A stretch of DNA of 64,000 nt from Winogradskyella sp. UBA3174 (GCF_002364335.1 NZ_DEXW01000025.1:118030-182029); one strand, 5' to 3'. Positions 7,686-15,313 are shown, counted from the stretch's first letter. The notes: a model not told the origin generated them from the letters alone. Numbers and translations: made by a program.

Positions 7686-8153
7686 TTACGTTACTTTTTT
7701 CCATATTATTTTTTCTGCTAGCAAATCTAAATCATAGATATAATTTGGAAGAGCCTTGTAAACATAAACTTTACCTCCTTTAAAATTGTATTCTTTTATT
7801 ATATTGGTAATATCAATTCTTTCGTATCCTATTTCTCTCCGATCAAATCCTTCTAACTCTTCTGGTGTTATAAAGGACAATACGCAACTCATTGTACTTT
7901 TCTTTTTAGCCATTATATTTAGGAAGATTCTCTTGTCAAAAGGAATTGTATCTTTAATATAAAAACCATCGTATTTCAAAGATTCTTTAGGTAGTAGTGA
8001 ATCATTATTAGACCCTACATAATTCCATTCTCTTTGAAAACCTTCAAGGTGTACTAAATAAATTGAGTCTATATATTTTCTTCCTAACGTTCGCTCTGTA
8101 CTTTGAACAGAAATTAATGAACCATATCCAACCATTCCAACCATTCCAACCAT
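7686..8153 (-). CDS. Gamma-glutamylcyclotransferase-like (GGCT/AIG2) protein
   Basis: The 155-residue protein opens with the GGCT glycine loop VGYGSLI (residues 8-14). A Glu in DRREIGYERIDI (Glu107) occupies the place of the catalytic glutamate, and KVYVYKA matches the closing strand. Family members cyclise gamma-glutamyl peptides or amines to 5-oxoproline. The start is uncertain because the first nine residues are three copies of MVG encoded by a 9-bp tandem repeat (8128-8154), giving three equivalent ATG codons at 8153, 8144 and 8135. The third would start right at the fold. It sits in the accessory block, downstream on the minus strand of the secreted unknown gene. Confidence 0.75.
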   Translation of the reverse strand: MVGMVGMVGYGSLISVQSTERTLGRKYIDSIYLVHLEGFQREWNYVGSNNDSLLPKESLKYDGFYIKDTIPFDKRIFLNIMAKKKSTMSCVLSFITPEELEGFDRREIGYERIDITNIIKEYNFKGGKVYVYKALPNYIYDLDLLAEKIIWKKVT

Positions 8154-8154
8154 T
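8128..8154 (-). repeat. Tandem 9-bp repeat at the start of the GGCT-like gene
   Basis: Three perfect copies of CCAACCATT (plus strand) encode MVG-MVG-MVG and supply three in-frame start codons. The unit is a multiple of three, so copy-number slippage would change N-terminal length without breaking the frame. Confidence 0.85.
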
Positions 8155-8284
8155 CCTTTTTCAATTTCAATCGTTAGTTTCTTTTCGAGATTATTGCAAT
8201 TAAATTAGTAAACAAATGAGGACTAGAGAAAATTCCAGAGGAATATTCCAGATAAGCACTTGCCAAAGCAATTAATTATACATC

Positions 8285-8294
8285 GTGTTAGCAT
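8285..8294 (-). repeat. Junction core repeat GTGTTAGCAT
   Basis: This 10-mer lies 4 bases beyond the stop of the secreted 282-residue gene and is identical to 7672-7681, which lies 5 bases beyond the stop of the GGCT-like gene. Its core reads GCTAAC on the minus strand. The gene's other end carries the inverse core GCTAAC (plus strand 9154-9159) 8 bases before its start, so the gene is neatly bracketed. Confidence 0.6.
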
Positions 8295-8297
8295 TTG

Positions 8298-9146
8298 TTA
8301 TTTCGCGAGAGTATATTTAATTAACTCATTTTCCTCGTCGTCAATTAAAATTAAACTTCCATCGTTTCCGTAAACATATTTCCAGCCAAAAGGTTCGTTT
8401 TCTATTCGATATACTTTTGATTTAAGATTTGTTTTCATTAGTTCAAGTTTTTTAATTCGTCTGTAAATTTTTATATATATACCATTATTAGACATTTTTA
8501 CAAACGAAAATTTCCCTTCATCTATTCTGTTTTCAAATCGCTGTTTACTCCAACTGTGTAAAACTTTAACCTCATTTAATTCACGCAGTTTGTTTTGATA
8601 TTCTAATGACTTTGAAAGCTCATCAATTATATTTTGAGTCTTTATTTTTCTTAGTTTTTCAATTAGTTTAGGATATTTGATTTCTTGATTAAATAATGAG
8701 TAATTGTAAAATGTTGATGATACGCTTTCAAGTTCATACGCAGGATATTTTCCTCCAAAACTATCAATAGTACCTCCAATTTCTGCACATTTTTCAATTA
8801 TTGGCCAATAAGCTAATTGACATTGCCCTATATAATTATGAGAAAGATTGATAATCGTCAAAAAACCACTAAAACCATTAGGATTATACCCCTTAGTTCC
8901 GTGAATATCAAAAATCAAAGAAGTTTTAATCATATTCGATATCGAAATACTGTCGGCAATTTTTAAATTAGTTGTTCTAACCAAAATTTCTTGGTCAATT
9001 TTATGAAGGTTATTCCAATATTCATTTATTTGAGTTTCTGTTTCCAACTTCTCAATTTCCGCACGATATTCTTCAATTGGAATTTGAGAGAAACTGAAAC
9101 TTGCTGAAAGCAGTAATATTAATAAAACAGTAATGTTCTTTTTCAT
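8298..9146 (-). CDS. Secreted protein of unknown function (282 aa)
   Basis: The ATG at 9146 gives a typical signal peptide (MKKNITVLLILLLSASFSFS, cleaved before QIPIEE). The longer open frame would run into the palindrome and promoter region. The mature protein is rich in Glu, Lys, Ile and Asn. It has a central region with Gly, Tyr and Asn (GTKGYNPNGFSGFLTIINLS), a likely helical part at residues 160-200, and a C-terminal beta-like stretch. No family is recognised. It is the first gene downstream of the predicted array promoter and is bracketed by GTTAGC/GCTAAC cores, making it the clearest cassette of the block. Confidence 0.65.
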   Translation of the reverse strand: MKKNITVLLILLLSASFSFSQIPIEEYRAEIEKLETETQINEYWNNLHKIDQEILVRTTNLKIADSISISNMIKTSLIFDIHGTKGYNPNGFSGFLTIINLSHNYIGQCQLAYWPIIEKCAEIGGTIDSFGGKYPAYELESVSSTFYNYSLFNQEIKYPKLIEKLRKIKTQNIIDELSKSLEYQNKLRELNEVKVLHSWSKQRFENRIDEGKFSFVKMSNNGIYIKIYRRIKKLELMKTNLKSKVYRIENEPFGWKYVYGNDGSLILIDDEENELIKYTLAK

Positions 9147-9192
9147 AATAAATGCTAACAATGGTATAAGGTACATATGTTCTTTATACACC

Positions 9193-9200
9193 CAAATATA
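9193..9200 (-). promoter_or_regulatory. Predicted promoter -7 box for the accessory array
   Basis: Read on the minus strand this is TATATTTG, an exact match to the Bacteroidota -7 consensus TAnnTTTG. It is 47 bases upstream of the secreted-protein start and points into the all-minus accessory block. No clear TTG -33 is seen; that region is occupied by the palindrome at 9200-9231. Confidence 0.5.
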
Positions 9201-9231
9201 GGATATATATAACATATGTTATATATATCCT
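9200..9231. promoter_or_regulatory. Perfect 32-bp palindrome
   Basis: The half-site AGGATATATATAACAT is followed directly by its exact reverse complement, with no loop. It abuts the -7 box of the predicted array promoter and covers the place of the -33 element, which is where a repressor operator would sit. It could instead be a cruciform or the end of a mobile unit. No A/T tract follows as expected of a terminator. Confidence 0.6.
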
Positions 9232-9400
9232 TAATCATTTAAGGGGTTCGTAATTTTCTTATAGGTAGTCATTACCGTGGTTGTAAATCTCGGTTGTTTT
9301 AGTGAGCTGTGATCTAATAAAACTACATCACTTTTTTATAAGTGACTTTACGTGTGTTTTAAGTATTCTACTCTCCGCTTCGCTTTAAAATACCGTTAGG

Positions 9401-9526
9401 CTATACAAATTTTAGTTCTGAAATAGCTCTATTAGTTTCTATGAATTCTATTTTATAACCTTCAGTAATTTTTAAATTAAACTTAAGTACGGCTGCGCAG
9501 TAATTAGTAGATAATACAGTATAAAG
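9401..9526 (-). pseudogene. Probable remnant of a decayed gene (41 codons)
   Basis: On the minus strand the open frame between a TAA (plus-strand 9527-9529) and a TAG (9401-9403) has no start codon. It reads like natural protein (its end is TNRAISELKFV), with even use of charged and apolar residues. GCCTAAC, which matches the RYYYAAC half of an integron core site, overlaps the stop. No parent family is recognised. A chance open frame cannot be excluded at this length. Confidence 0.3.
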
Positions 9527-9557
9527 TTACTGATTTTTCATATTAATGTGAAAATAG

Positions 9558-9587
9558 TACAATTCGTCATAAAAAAAATACAATTCG
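9558..9587 (+). promoter_or_regulatory. Predicted LytTR-type binding site (paired 9-bp direct repeats)
   Basis: TACAATTCG at 9558-9566 and again at 9579-9587 are identical and 21 bases apart, leaving a 12-base spacer. LytTR regulators bind two roughly 9-bp direct repeats separated by about 12 bases, on one face of the helix just upstream of a promoter. The site is 64 bases upstream of the DUF2141 gene, at the head of the locus that ends with a LytTR regulator gene. The bases match the general LytTR consensus only partly. Confidence 0.5.
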
Positions 9588-9650
9588 GTAAGTCTAGTTT
9601 TTAAAATCTCTAGATGTGTTAGATATTTGCATCAAACAAAATAGAACGTT

Positions 9651-10073
9651 ATGAATGTCTTAACAAAAATAGTAGTGTTGTTAATATTAAGTATTGCAAG
9701 TACAATGATACAGCCTAGGGATACCTTTACGATAACAGTTACAGTAGAAGAGGCTGAAAGTGACAATGGTAAAATACTTTTAGCATTGTATGATTCTGAA
9801 TCTAATTTTTTAGGTGAAATGTATAAGGGTACAAAAAGTGAACTAGCAAATAACAGTTGCACTATTATATTTAACGATATCCCTAAGGGTAGTTATGCGA
9901 TTTCAATCTTTCATGATGAGAATGATAATGGTAAAATGGATACTAATTTTATAGGAATTCCTAAAGAAGACTACGGTTTTTCTAATGACGCTAAAGGGTT
10001 TGTGGGACCACCAAAATGGAAAGATGCTAAGTTTGAACTTAACTCAGATAAAATACTAAAAATTACATTATAA
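9651..10073 (+). CDS. DUF2141 family secreted protein
   Basis: The 140-residue protein has a weak signal-like N-terminus (MNVLTKIVVLLILSIAST) and one DUF2141 beta-sandwich domain. Family marks are GKILLALYDSE, a FHDENDNGKMD loop that resembles a calcium-binding Asp loop, and the closing GPPKWKDAKFEL. The function of the family is unknown; a secreted or surface role is usual. A second member lies at 57825-58241, with the Asp loop partly changed (HDANENNRMD). The gene is followed 25 bases later by the TPR gene and is preceded by a LytTR-like site, so it is the likely target of the local LytTR system. Confidence 0.85.
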   Translation: MNVLTKIVVLLILSIASTMIQPRDTFTITVTVEEAESDNGKILLALYDSESNFLGEMYKGTKSELANNSCTIIFNDIPKGSYAISIFHDENDNGKMDTNFIGIPKEDYGFSNDAKGFVGPPKWKDAKFELNSDKILKITL

Positions 10074-10098
10074 CACCAATCTAAAAACACATAAGACT

Positions 10099-10722
10099 AT
10101 GAGAAATTTAATCATCATCGCTTTACTAATAGTTACAGGACTTACAGAAGCACAGACCAATTTTGAAAAAGGAATGACCAAAGCTTTTGATTTATGGACC
10201 AAAGATAAAATGGACGAAGCAGAAAATATGTTTGAGCGTATTGCTAAAGCAGAGCCAAATCAGTGGTTGCCCAATTATTATATTGCACAAATTAATAGCT
10301 TAAAGAGCTGGAATATTAAAGACGCAGCCGTTTTAAAAACACAATTAGATAAAGCGCAAAGTCATTTAGACTTAGCAATGACTCAAAGTGAGAATAATGC
10401 AGAACTTTTAGTGATGCAAGCACAAATTTTCACAAACTGGGTTGCTTTTGATGGGATGACTTATGGTATGAAATATAGCGGAAAAATCACACAACTGTAT
10501 TCAAAAGCTTATGCGTTAGTACCTACAAACCCTAGAGTTGCTTTTGGTAAAGCAGAATGGGCGATGGGAAGTGCAAAATACTTTGGAAAAGATACTGCTC
10601 CTTATTGTCAAGAAATTGAAGCATCAATTGAACTTTTTGATACCTTTAAGGCAGAGACCGAATTTCACCCAAATTGGGGACAAAAACGTGCTGAGCAGGT
10701 TATGGAATCTTGCAAAGCGTAA
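10099..10722 (+). CDS. Secreted TPR-type protein
   Basis: The 207-residue protein has a cleavable signal peptide (MRNLIIIALLIVTGLTEAQ). Alpha-helical repeats of the tetratricopeptide type follow, e.g. KMDEAENMFERIAKAEPNQW and the ALVPTNPRVAFGKAEW stretch. It probably acts as a periplasmic or surface scaffold. It lies between the DUF2141 gene and the histidine kinase gene, with 44 bases to the kinase start, so it is likely part of the same transcript. Two Cys residues near the C-terminus could form a disulfide. No specific partner can be named. Confidence 0.8.
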   Translation: MRNLIIIALLIVTGLTEAQTNFEKGMTKAFDLWTKDKMDEAENMFERIAKAEPNQWLPNYYIAQINSLKSWNIKDAAVLKTQLDKAQSHLDLAMTQSENNAELLVMQAQIFTNWVAFDGMTYGMKYSGKITQLYSKAYALVPTNPRVAFGKAEWAMGSAKYFGKDTAPYCQEIEASIELFDTFKAETEFHPNWGQKRAEQVMESCKA

Positions 10723-10766
10723 TTACAGTTCTGGTGGTAACAAGGTCAATTTTAAGGAAATAAAAT

Positions 10767-12125
10767 ATGAAGAATTTTTTAAAAAATATTGTATCAGGAA
10801 TCCTAGTAGGTATTATTATAATGCTTATCGATCAGGTGATACGCTATTTTTCGGGTGTTAAAATTGCCTTTAATGAGAATTTCTTTCGCTCGTTTTCTTA
10901 TTATATTATATATTCTATACCATTAACTTTAGTCAACTCATATTTCTTCGGTTATCTCAATGATCAAGTCGTCTGGGATCGGTACAGAAAATATCGATTA
11001 GCCATTGGTTTCTTTGGTTCGGTAACCCTAACTTTAATCTCTATATTCTTTGTTAGGGCTTTTATTAAAATTGCAATTGAAGGTCGAACATGGTTTGAGT
11101 TTGTTAATGCTGAAAAATTTGAGTTTTATTTTAATTCGCTCCTTATTACATTGGTTATTTCACTATTCTTTCATGTGGTTTATTTTTACAAAGAACTACA
11201 AAAAACTAAAGTAAAAGAGCAAAAAGTAATAGCAGGTACGGCGAGCGCAAAGTTTGATGCTTTAAAGAATCAATTAGATCCTCATTTTTTGTTTAATAGC
11301 TTAAATGTATTAACGAGTTTAATTGAAGAAAATCCCAAGAATGCTCAGAGTTTTACCACATCTTTATCTAAGGTTTATCGTTATGTTTTAGAACAGAAAA
11401 GTAAAGAACTAGTGACGGTAGACGAAGAGTTAAATTTCGCAAGAACCTACATGTCGCTTTTAAAAATGAGATTTGAAGACAGTATTATTTTCGAAATTCC
11501 GGATAAGGCAACAAATCCTGAAAGTAAGGTTGTGCCATTATCATTACAATTGCTTTTAGAGAATGCTGTAAAGCATAATATGGTTACTTCTAGTAAGCCA
11601 TTACATATAAAAATATACGAAGATGGAGATCACTTAGTGGTGATGAATAATCTTCAGCCCAAGCAAATTGTAAAGAAAAGTAGTGGTGTAGGTTTAGAGA
11701 ATATTAAACAACGTTACCAGTTGCTTTCAGAACGAAAAGTACACATCAACCAAAGAGATAAGGATTTTGCAGTAGCAATACCTATGCTCACAAAACAAGT
11801 ATCAATTATGAGAACTACACAAAAATCAAAAGCGCGTCTTAACGATGATTATGTTAGAGCTCGTAAACGCGTAGAAGAATTAAAAGGATTTTATTATAGT
11901 TTACTATCTTATGTTTTTGTAATACCATTTTTAATTTTTATTTGGTACACCTATTCGAGAAACACCATACAATGGTTCTGGTTTCCAATGTTTGGTTGGG
12001 GATTGAGTCTGGTTTTTCAAGCCTATCGCGTATTTGTAGATCAAGGGGCTTTAGGTATTAACTGGGAACAGCGTAAAATTGAAGAATATATGCAAAAAGA
12101 CGATAAAAATAATCGTTGGAATTAA
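10767..12125 (+). CDS. LytS-type sensor histidine kinase with C-terminal 2TM domain
   Basis: The 452-residue protein has four membrane helices in residues 10-140. A His_kinase (PF06580-type) domain follows with DPHFLFNSLN (phosphorylated His173), then an HATPase domain (LLENAVKHN, SSGVGLENIKQRY). Unusually, it then carries a second membrane module at about residues 355-452: a helix-rich linker, two hydrophobic helices and the motif NWEQRKIEEYMQ. This 2TM module recurs as two stand-alone proteins directly downstream. The cognate regulator is the LytTR gene at 14060, four genes on. The input signal is unknown. Confidence 0.93.
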   Translation: MKNFLKNIVSGILVGIIIMLIDQVIRYFSGVKIAFNENFFRSFSYYIIYSIPLTLVNSYFFGYLNDQVVWDRYRKYRLAIGFFGSVTLTLISIFFVRAFIKIAIEGRTWFEFVNAEKFEFYFNSLLITLVISLFFHVVYFYKELQKTKVKEQKVIAGTASAKFDALKNQLDPHFLFNSLNVLTSLIEENPKNAQSFTTSLSKVYRYVLEQKSKELVTVDEELNFARTYMSLLKMRFEDSIIFEIPDKATNPESKVVPLSLQLLLENAVKHNMVTSSKPLHIKIYEDGDHLVVMNNLQPKQIVKKSSGVGLENIKQRYQLLSERKVHINQRDKDFAVAIPMLTKQVSIMRTTQKSKARLNDDYVRARKRVEELKGFYYSLLSYVFVIPFLIFIWYTYSRNTIQWFWFPMFGWGLSLVFQAYRVFVDQGALGINWEQRKIEEYMQKDDKNNRWN

Positions 12126-12136
12126 TTCTAAGAATC

Positions 12137-12451
12137 ATGAAAACAGAAGCATCAGATTTAAAATATATAAAGGCTAAAAATAGAGTTGAAAAATTGAAGA
12201 AGTTCTATAACCATTTAGCAATTTATATCATAGTCAATATAATTATTACAGGTTTTAAAGTTTCTAACAATTTAGATAGTTGGGCTAATTTTATAAATGA
12301 ACTATTAAGTATAGATGTTTTGAGTGTCTGGACCATTTGGGGACTGGTGTTATTGATACACTTTATATCTTTGGTTTTTGGACAAGGTTGGGAAGAGCGT
12401 AAGATTGAAGAATTAATGAACAAAGAATTATCAAATAACCATAAAGATTAA
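12137..12451 (+). CDS. 2TM domain protein
   Basis: The ATG at 12137, 11 bases after the kinase stop, gives 104 residues. The layout matches the kinase C-terminal module: a basic helix (KYIKAKNRVEKLKKFYNHLA), two membrane helices, and an exit motif GWEERKIEELMNKE. The protein is probably an inner-membrane partner of the kinase. A link to membrane-state sensing is inference from gene order and from sequence shared with the kinase tail. An upstream in-frame ATG at 12116 would overlap the kinase gene and adds nothing conserved. Confidence 0.85.
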   Translation: MKTEASDLKYIKAKNRVEKLKKFYNHLAIYIIVNIIITGFKVSNNLDSWANFINELLSIDVLSVWTIWGLVLLIHFISLVFGQGWEERKIEELMNKELSNNHKD

Positions 12452-12455
12452 AATC

Positions 12456-12800
12456 ATGGAAAAGTTTAGTATAGAACCCTATGAAAATGAAGATAACGTA
12501 TCTGATTTTAGAAAAGAAGAAGCGTACTTAATAGCAAAGAAAAAGGTAGATGCCCTTATTGGATTTTACTGGCATTTCGCAGTGTATTTAGTGATAAACA
12601 TCTTCCTTATTATATTAATTGGAGTTAATGATAGCGAAGGTTTTTCAGGATTTGGACCTTATGCCACAGCTGTATTTTGGGGAATAGGTTTATTTTTTCA
12701 TTTTATAGGTGTTTTTGGACCTAATTTCTTCTTTGGCAATAATTGGGAAAAACGCAAGATTGATGAATATATGGACAAGGAACGTAAAAATTGGGAGTAG
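12456..12800 (+). CDS. 2TM domain protein
   Basis: This is the third copy of the 2TM module in the locus (114 residues). It has a basic helix (EAYLIAKKKVDALIGFYWHF), two membrane helices, and the motif NNWEKRKIDEYMDKERK. It starts 4 bases after the previous gene ends. The conserved exit motif WExRKIxExM, shared by all three copies, points to one common contact, plausibly with the kinase or with each other. The N-terminus has an acidic extension absent from the other two. Confidence 0.85.
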   Translation: MEKFSIEPYENEDNVSDFRKEEAYLIAKKKVDALIGFYWHFAVYLVINIFLIILIGVNDSEGFSGFGPYATAVFWGIGLFFHFIGVFGPNFFFGNNWEKRKIDEYMDKERKNWE

Positions 12801-12835
12801 ATTATTCAAAATTTAATATTTTAAATTCAAGATTT

Positions 12836-13972
12836 ATGAAACGTTTAAATGCATTAGTTCTATTCGTATTAATCTCTTGTGCTGGCTATGGTCAAAACAA
12901 TTTTATAATTGAAAATATAAAAGTTTTTGATGGAGAGGCTATTATAACATCGACTTCAGTTAAAGTAGAAAATGGTGTTATTGTTGAAGTTGCAAAGAAA
13001 ATTAAAGGTTCTGCTGAAACCCTAATTATCAAAGGAAAAGGAAAAACACTTATGCCAGCATTATCTAATGCGCATGTACATGCTTGGTCACCACAATCTT
13101 TAATGGAAGCTGCAAAAGCTGGTGTACTAAACGTTATGGATATGCACGGTATGGAACCTTACCAAGGTATGATGCAGCAATTAAAAGATTCAACAAATTA
13201 TGCTAGATATTATATAGCAGGTTACGCAGCAACTGCGCCTGAAGGGCATGGAACACAGTTTGGATTCCCAGTACCAACATTAAACAAACCAGAAGAGGCT
13301 GCGAAATTCATCTCAGATAGGGTTAAAGCTAATGTAGATCATATTAAAATTATTGTAGAACCTTGGAAAACGACATTAGATTCAACCACTGTTGAAGCAT
13401 TAATAAAAGAAGCACATAAAGCCAGAAAAATAGCTGTAGTACACGTAAGTCGATTAGAAGATGCTATTGCCGTTATTTCTAATAATGCGGATGGATTAGT
13501 TCATATTTGGTGGGATAAGGAAATAAAATCTTCCAAATTAAAGGAACTTTCAGAATCAAAATCATTTTTTGTAATCCCAACTTTGTTAACTACCCTTAAA
13601 GCATTTGAAAATATGGGATCTGGTGCAGATAAATTTTTAACTAAAGTGCAACTATTCGCTGAGGTTAAAAAAATGTATAATGCAGGTGTTCCCATTTTGG
13701 CTGGTACAGATCCACCAAATTTTGGTATAAACCAAGGGACAGATTTATATAAAGAGTTAGACTTACTTTATGAATCTGGTCTACCTTTACTTGAAGTGCT
13801 TAAAGCTGGAACAAGTAATATTTCGAAAGCATTTAGCTTAGAAAAATCAGGCTATATAAAGCCAGGTTATAATGCGGATTTTATTTTGATAGACGGAGAT
13901 GTTACCCAAGACTTAAAAGTATTAAATAACTCTAAAGTGATTTGGAAAAATGGAAAGCAAGTAAAGTTATAG
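12836..13972 (+). CDS. Exported amidohydrolase-family protein
   Basis: The ATG at 12836 gives 378 residues with an export signal (MKRLNALVLFVLISCAGYG) that contains the lipobox-like LISC. Metal ligands typical of the superfamily are visible: NAHVHAW (HxH), VVHVSRLEDA, and the terminal GTDPPNFG Asp. The family hydrolyses amide or ester bonds of small cyclic or peptide substrates in the imidazolonepropionase/dipeptidase manner; the substrate is not predictable. Placement between the 2TM genes and the LytTR gene suggests co-expression with the signalling system, perhaps acting on its signal, which is inference only. Confidence 0.85.
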   Translation: MKRLNALVLFVLISCAGYGQNNFIIENIKVFDGEAIITSTSVKVENGVIVEVAKKIKGSAETLIIKGKGKTLMPALSNAHVHAWSPQSLMEAAKAGVLNVMDMHGMEPYQGMMQQLKDSTNYARYYIAGYAATAPEGHGTQFGFPVPTLNKPEEAAKFISDRVKANVDHIKIIVEPWKTTLDSTTVEALIKEAHKARKIAVVHVSRLEDAIAVISNNADGLVHIWWDKEIKSSKLKELSESKSFFVIPTLLTTLKAFENMGSGADKFLTKVQLFAEVKKMYNAGVPILAGTDPPNFGINQGTDLYKELDLLYESGLPLLEVLKAGTSNISKAFSLEKSGYIKPGYNADFILIDGDVTQDLKVLNNSKVIWKNGKQVKL

Positions 13973-14059
13973 CATAATCAATCCATATTATTTTTTAATA
14001 CTAACAGATCTATTTAACACTTAATTAAACTTGAACTATAAAAACAATAAAACAAACAA

Positions 14060-14815
14060 ATGAATGTATTTATAATTGAAGACGAGAAGCCATCCGCAAG
14101 ACGTTTGCAACGTATGTTAAAAGTGCTTGATTTCGAGGCTGAAACCATGTTGCATTCTGTTGAAGAATCTATTGAATGGTTTACAAATAATGAACATCCT
14201 GATTTAATTTTTTTAGACATACAACTTAGTGATGGACTTTCATTTGAGATTTTTGAAGCTATTGATATTAAATCGGCAGTCATTTTTACTACTGCTTACG
14301 ATGAATATGCGCTTCAAGCCTTTAAATTAAATAGTATTGACTACTTGCTAAAACCTATAGACGAAGATGATTTAAAAACAGCTGTAGAAAAGTTTAAAGG
14401 TCTTGCTCCTCAAAAAAAATCTGTGACTTTAGACTTTAATGATATTAAAAAACTATTAGTTAATCCTATTGAGCGCGAATACAAAAAGCGATTTTCAGTA
14501 AAAGTTGGTCAACATTTAAAGCTTATTGTTATTGATGATATAGAGTGTATTTACAGCGAAAATAAAGGAACTTATGCGTATACAAACGAGGGTAGAAATT
14601 ATCTTTTAGATATGACTTTAGATCAGTTAGAAGATGAGTTAGAACCACATGTGTTCTTTAGAATAAGTAGAAAATTCTATATCAATATAAATGCAATTAA
14701 GGATATGGTGAGTTTTACCAATTCTAGATTACAGATAAAGCTGAATAACTATAAAGAACAACAGATTATTGTTGCAAGAGAACGTGTAAAGGATTTTAAA
14801 AACTGGTTAGAATAA
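14060..14815 (+). CDS. LytTR-family response regulator
   Basis: The 251-residue protein has a receiver domain at residues 1-120 with acidic pocket EDE (7-9), phospho-acceptor Asp53 (LIFLDIQLSDG), the Thr of TTAYDEYA and Lys of LLKPID. A LytTR DNA-binding domain occupies about residues 140-250 (VDDIECIYSENKGT-like start, ending RERVKDFKNWL). It is the partner of the kinase at 10767. LytTR domains bind pairs of direct repeats; a fitting pair exists at 9558-9587. It is convergent with the DnaJ gene, and the two stop codons are directly adjacent. Confidence 0.95.
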   Translation: MNVFIIEDEKPSARRLQRMLKVLDFEAETMLHSVEESIEWFTNNEHPDLIFLDIQLSDGLSFEIFEAIDIKSAVIFTTAYDEYALQAFKLNSIDYLLKPIDEDDLKTAVEKFKGLAPQKKSVTLDFNDIKKLLVNPIEREYKKRFSVKVGQHLKLIVIDDIECIYSENKGTYAYTNEGRNYLLDMTLDQLEDELEPHVFFRISRKFYININAIKDMVSFTNSRLQIKLNNYKEQQIIVARERVKDFKNWLE

Positions 14816-15259
14816 TTATAAGCCATCAAATATACCTCCAACCACATCTCCTATTGTATCACCAATACCTTCTATAAGTTTTTCAGACCCAAAGAATAAA
14901 GCTTCAAATCCGGCTTTTGCAAAAATATTTAGGAGAAATAATTCAGTTAAACTAGATTCCCTGTAGGTTTTAGATTTTGTTTTAGCTTCTTTTTTCCATT
15001 TTTGATAGTCTTCTTTTTGTTGAATAACAATAGGCTTATTTGTAGTTTCAGATTTTAAAAGACTGTTGTAGCTAGTGCGCTTTTCAGGCTTAGATAAAAC
15101 TTCGAAAGCCTCTACCAACAATTTAAATTGTGTTTTTGCTTCAGAAGACGTATTGTTATCTGGATGATAAATAGTTATTTCTTTCCTAAAGGCTTTTTTA
15201 ATTGTATCAAGATCTGCCGTTTCTTCAATCTTAACTAAGGTGTAGTAGTTGGTCATCAT
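14816..15259 (-). CDS. J-domain (DnaJ-like) protein
   Basis: The 147-residue protein has an N-terminal J domain (residues 3-68) with the HPD triad in ITIYHPDNN, which stimulates DnaK-type ATPases. There is no Gly/Phe or zinc-finger region, so it is a minimal J protein with its own C-terminal part (residues 95-147, with an apolar glycine-rich end GIGDTIGDVVGGIFDGL) that may contact a membrane. It starts 54 bases after the LETM1-related gene and probably shares its transcript. Either of two adjacent ATG codons could be the start. Confidence 0.88.
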   Translation of the reverse strand: MMTNYYTLVKIEETADLDTIKKAFRKEITIYHPDNNTSSEAKTQFKLLVEAFEVLSKPEKRTSYNSLLKSETTNKPIVIQQKEDYQKWKKEAKTKSKTYRESSLTELFLLNIFAKAGFEALFFGSEKLIEGIGDTIGDVVGGIFDGL

Positions 15260-15313
15260 AGTTAAGTGAGTTATGTTACCTATGAGTCCGTATTTTAGTA
15301 AATATGTTACAAT

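Larger units (their letters stand above)
9232..9650. other. Gene-free stretch with a gene remnant and regulatory repeats
   Basis: No complete gene is seen in these 419 bases. It contains a short open frame on the minus strand that looks like the tail of a decayed gene (9401-9526), the TACAATTCG direct repeats (9558-9587), and a weak -7-like ATATTTG at 9623-9629 ahead of the DUF2141 gene. Confidence 0.5.

Noticed and set aside
3543..9231. Classical integron with attC sites and integrase
   Set aside because: The repeated cores lack the full GTTRRRY/RYYYAAC pair and no tyrosine recombinase is encoded here; only an integron-like layout is claimed.
9632..9862. Minus-strand hydrophobic open frame over the DUF2141 start
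   Set aside because: It is antisense to the secretion signal of a supported gene; such frames are typically hydrophobic by composition.
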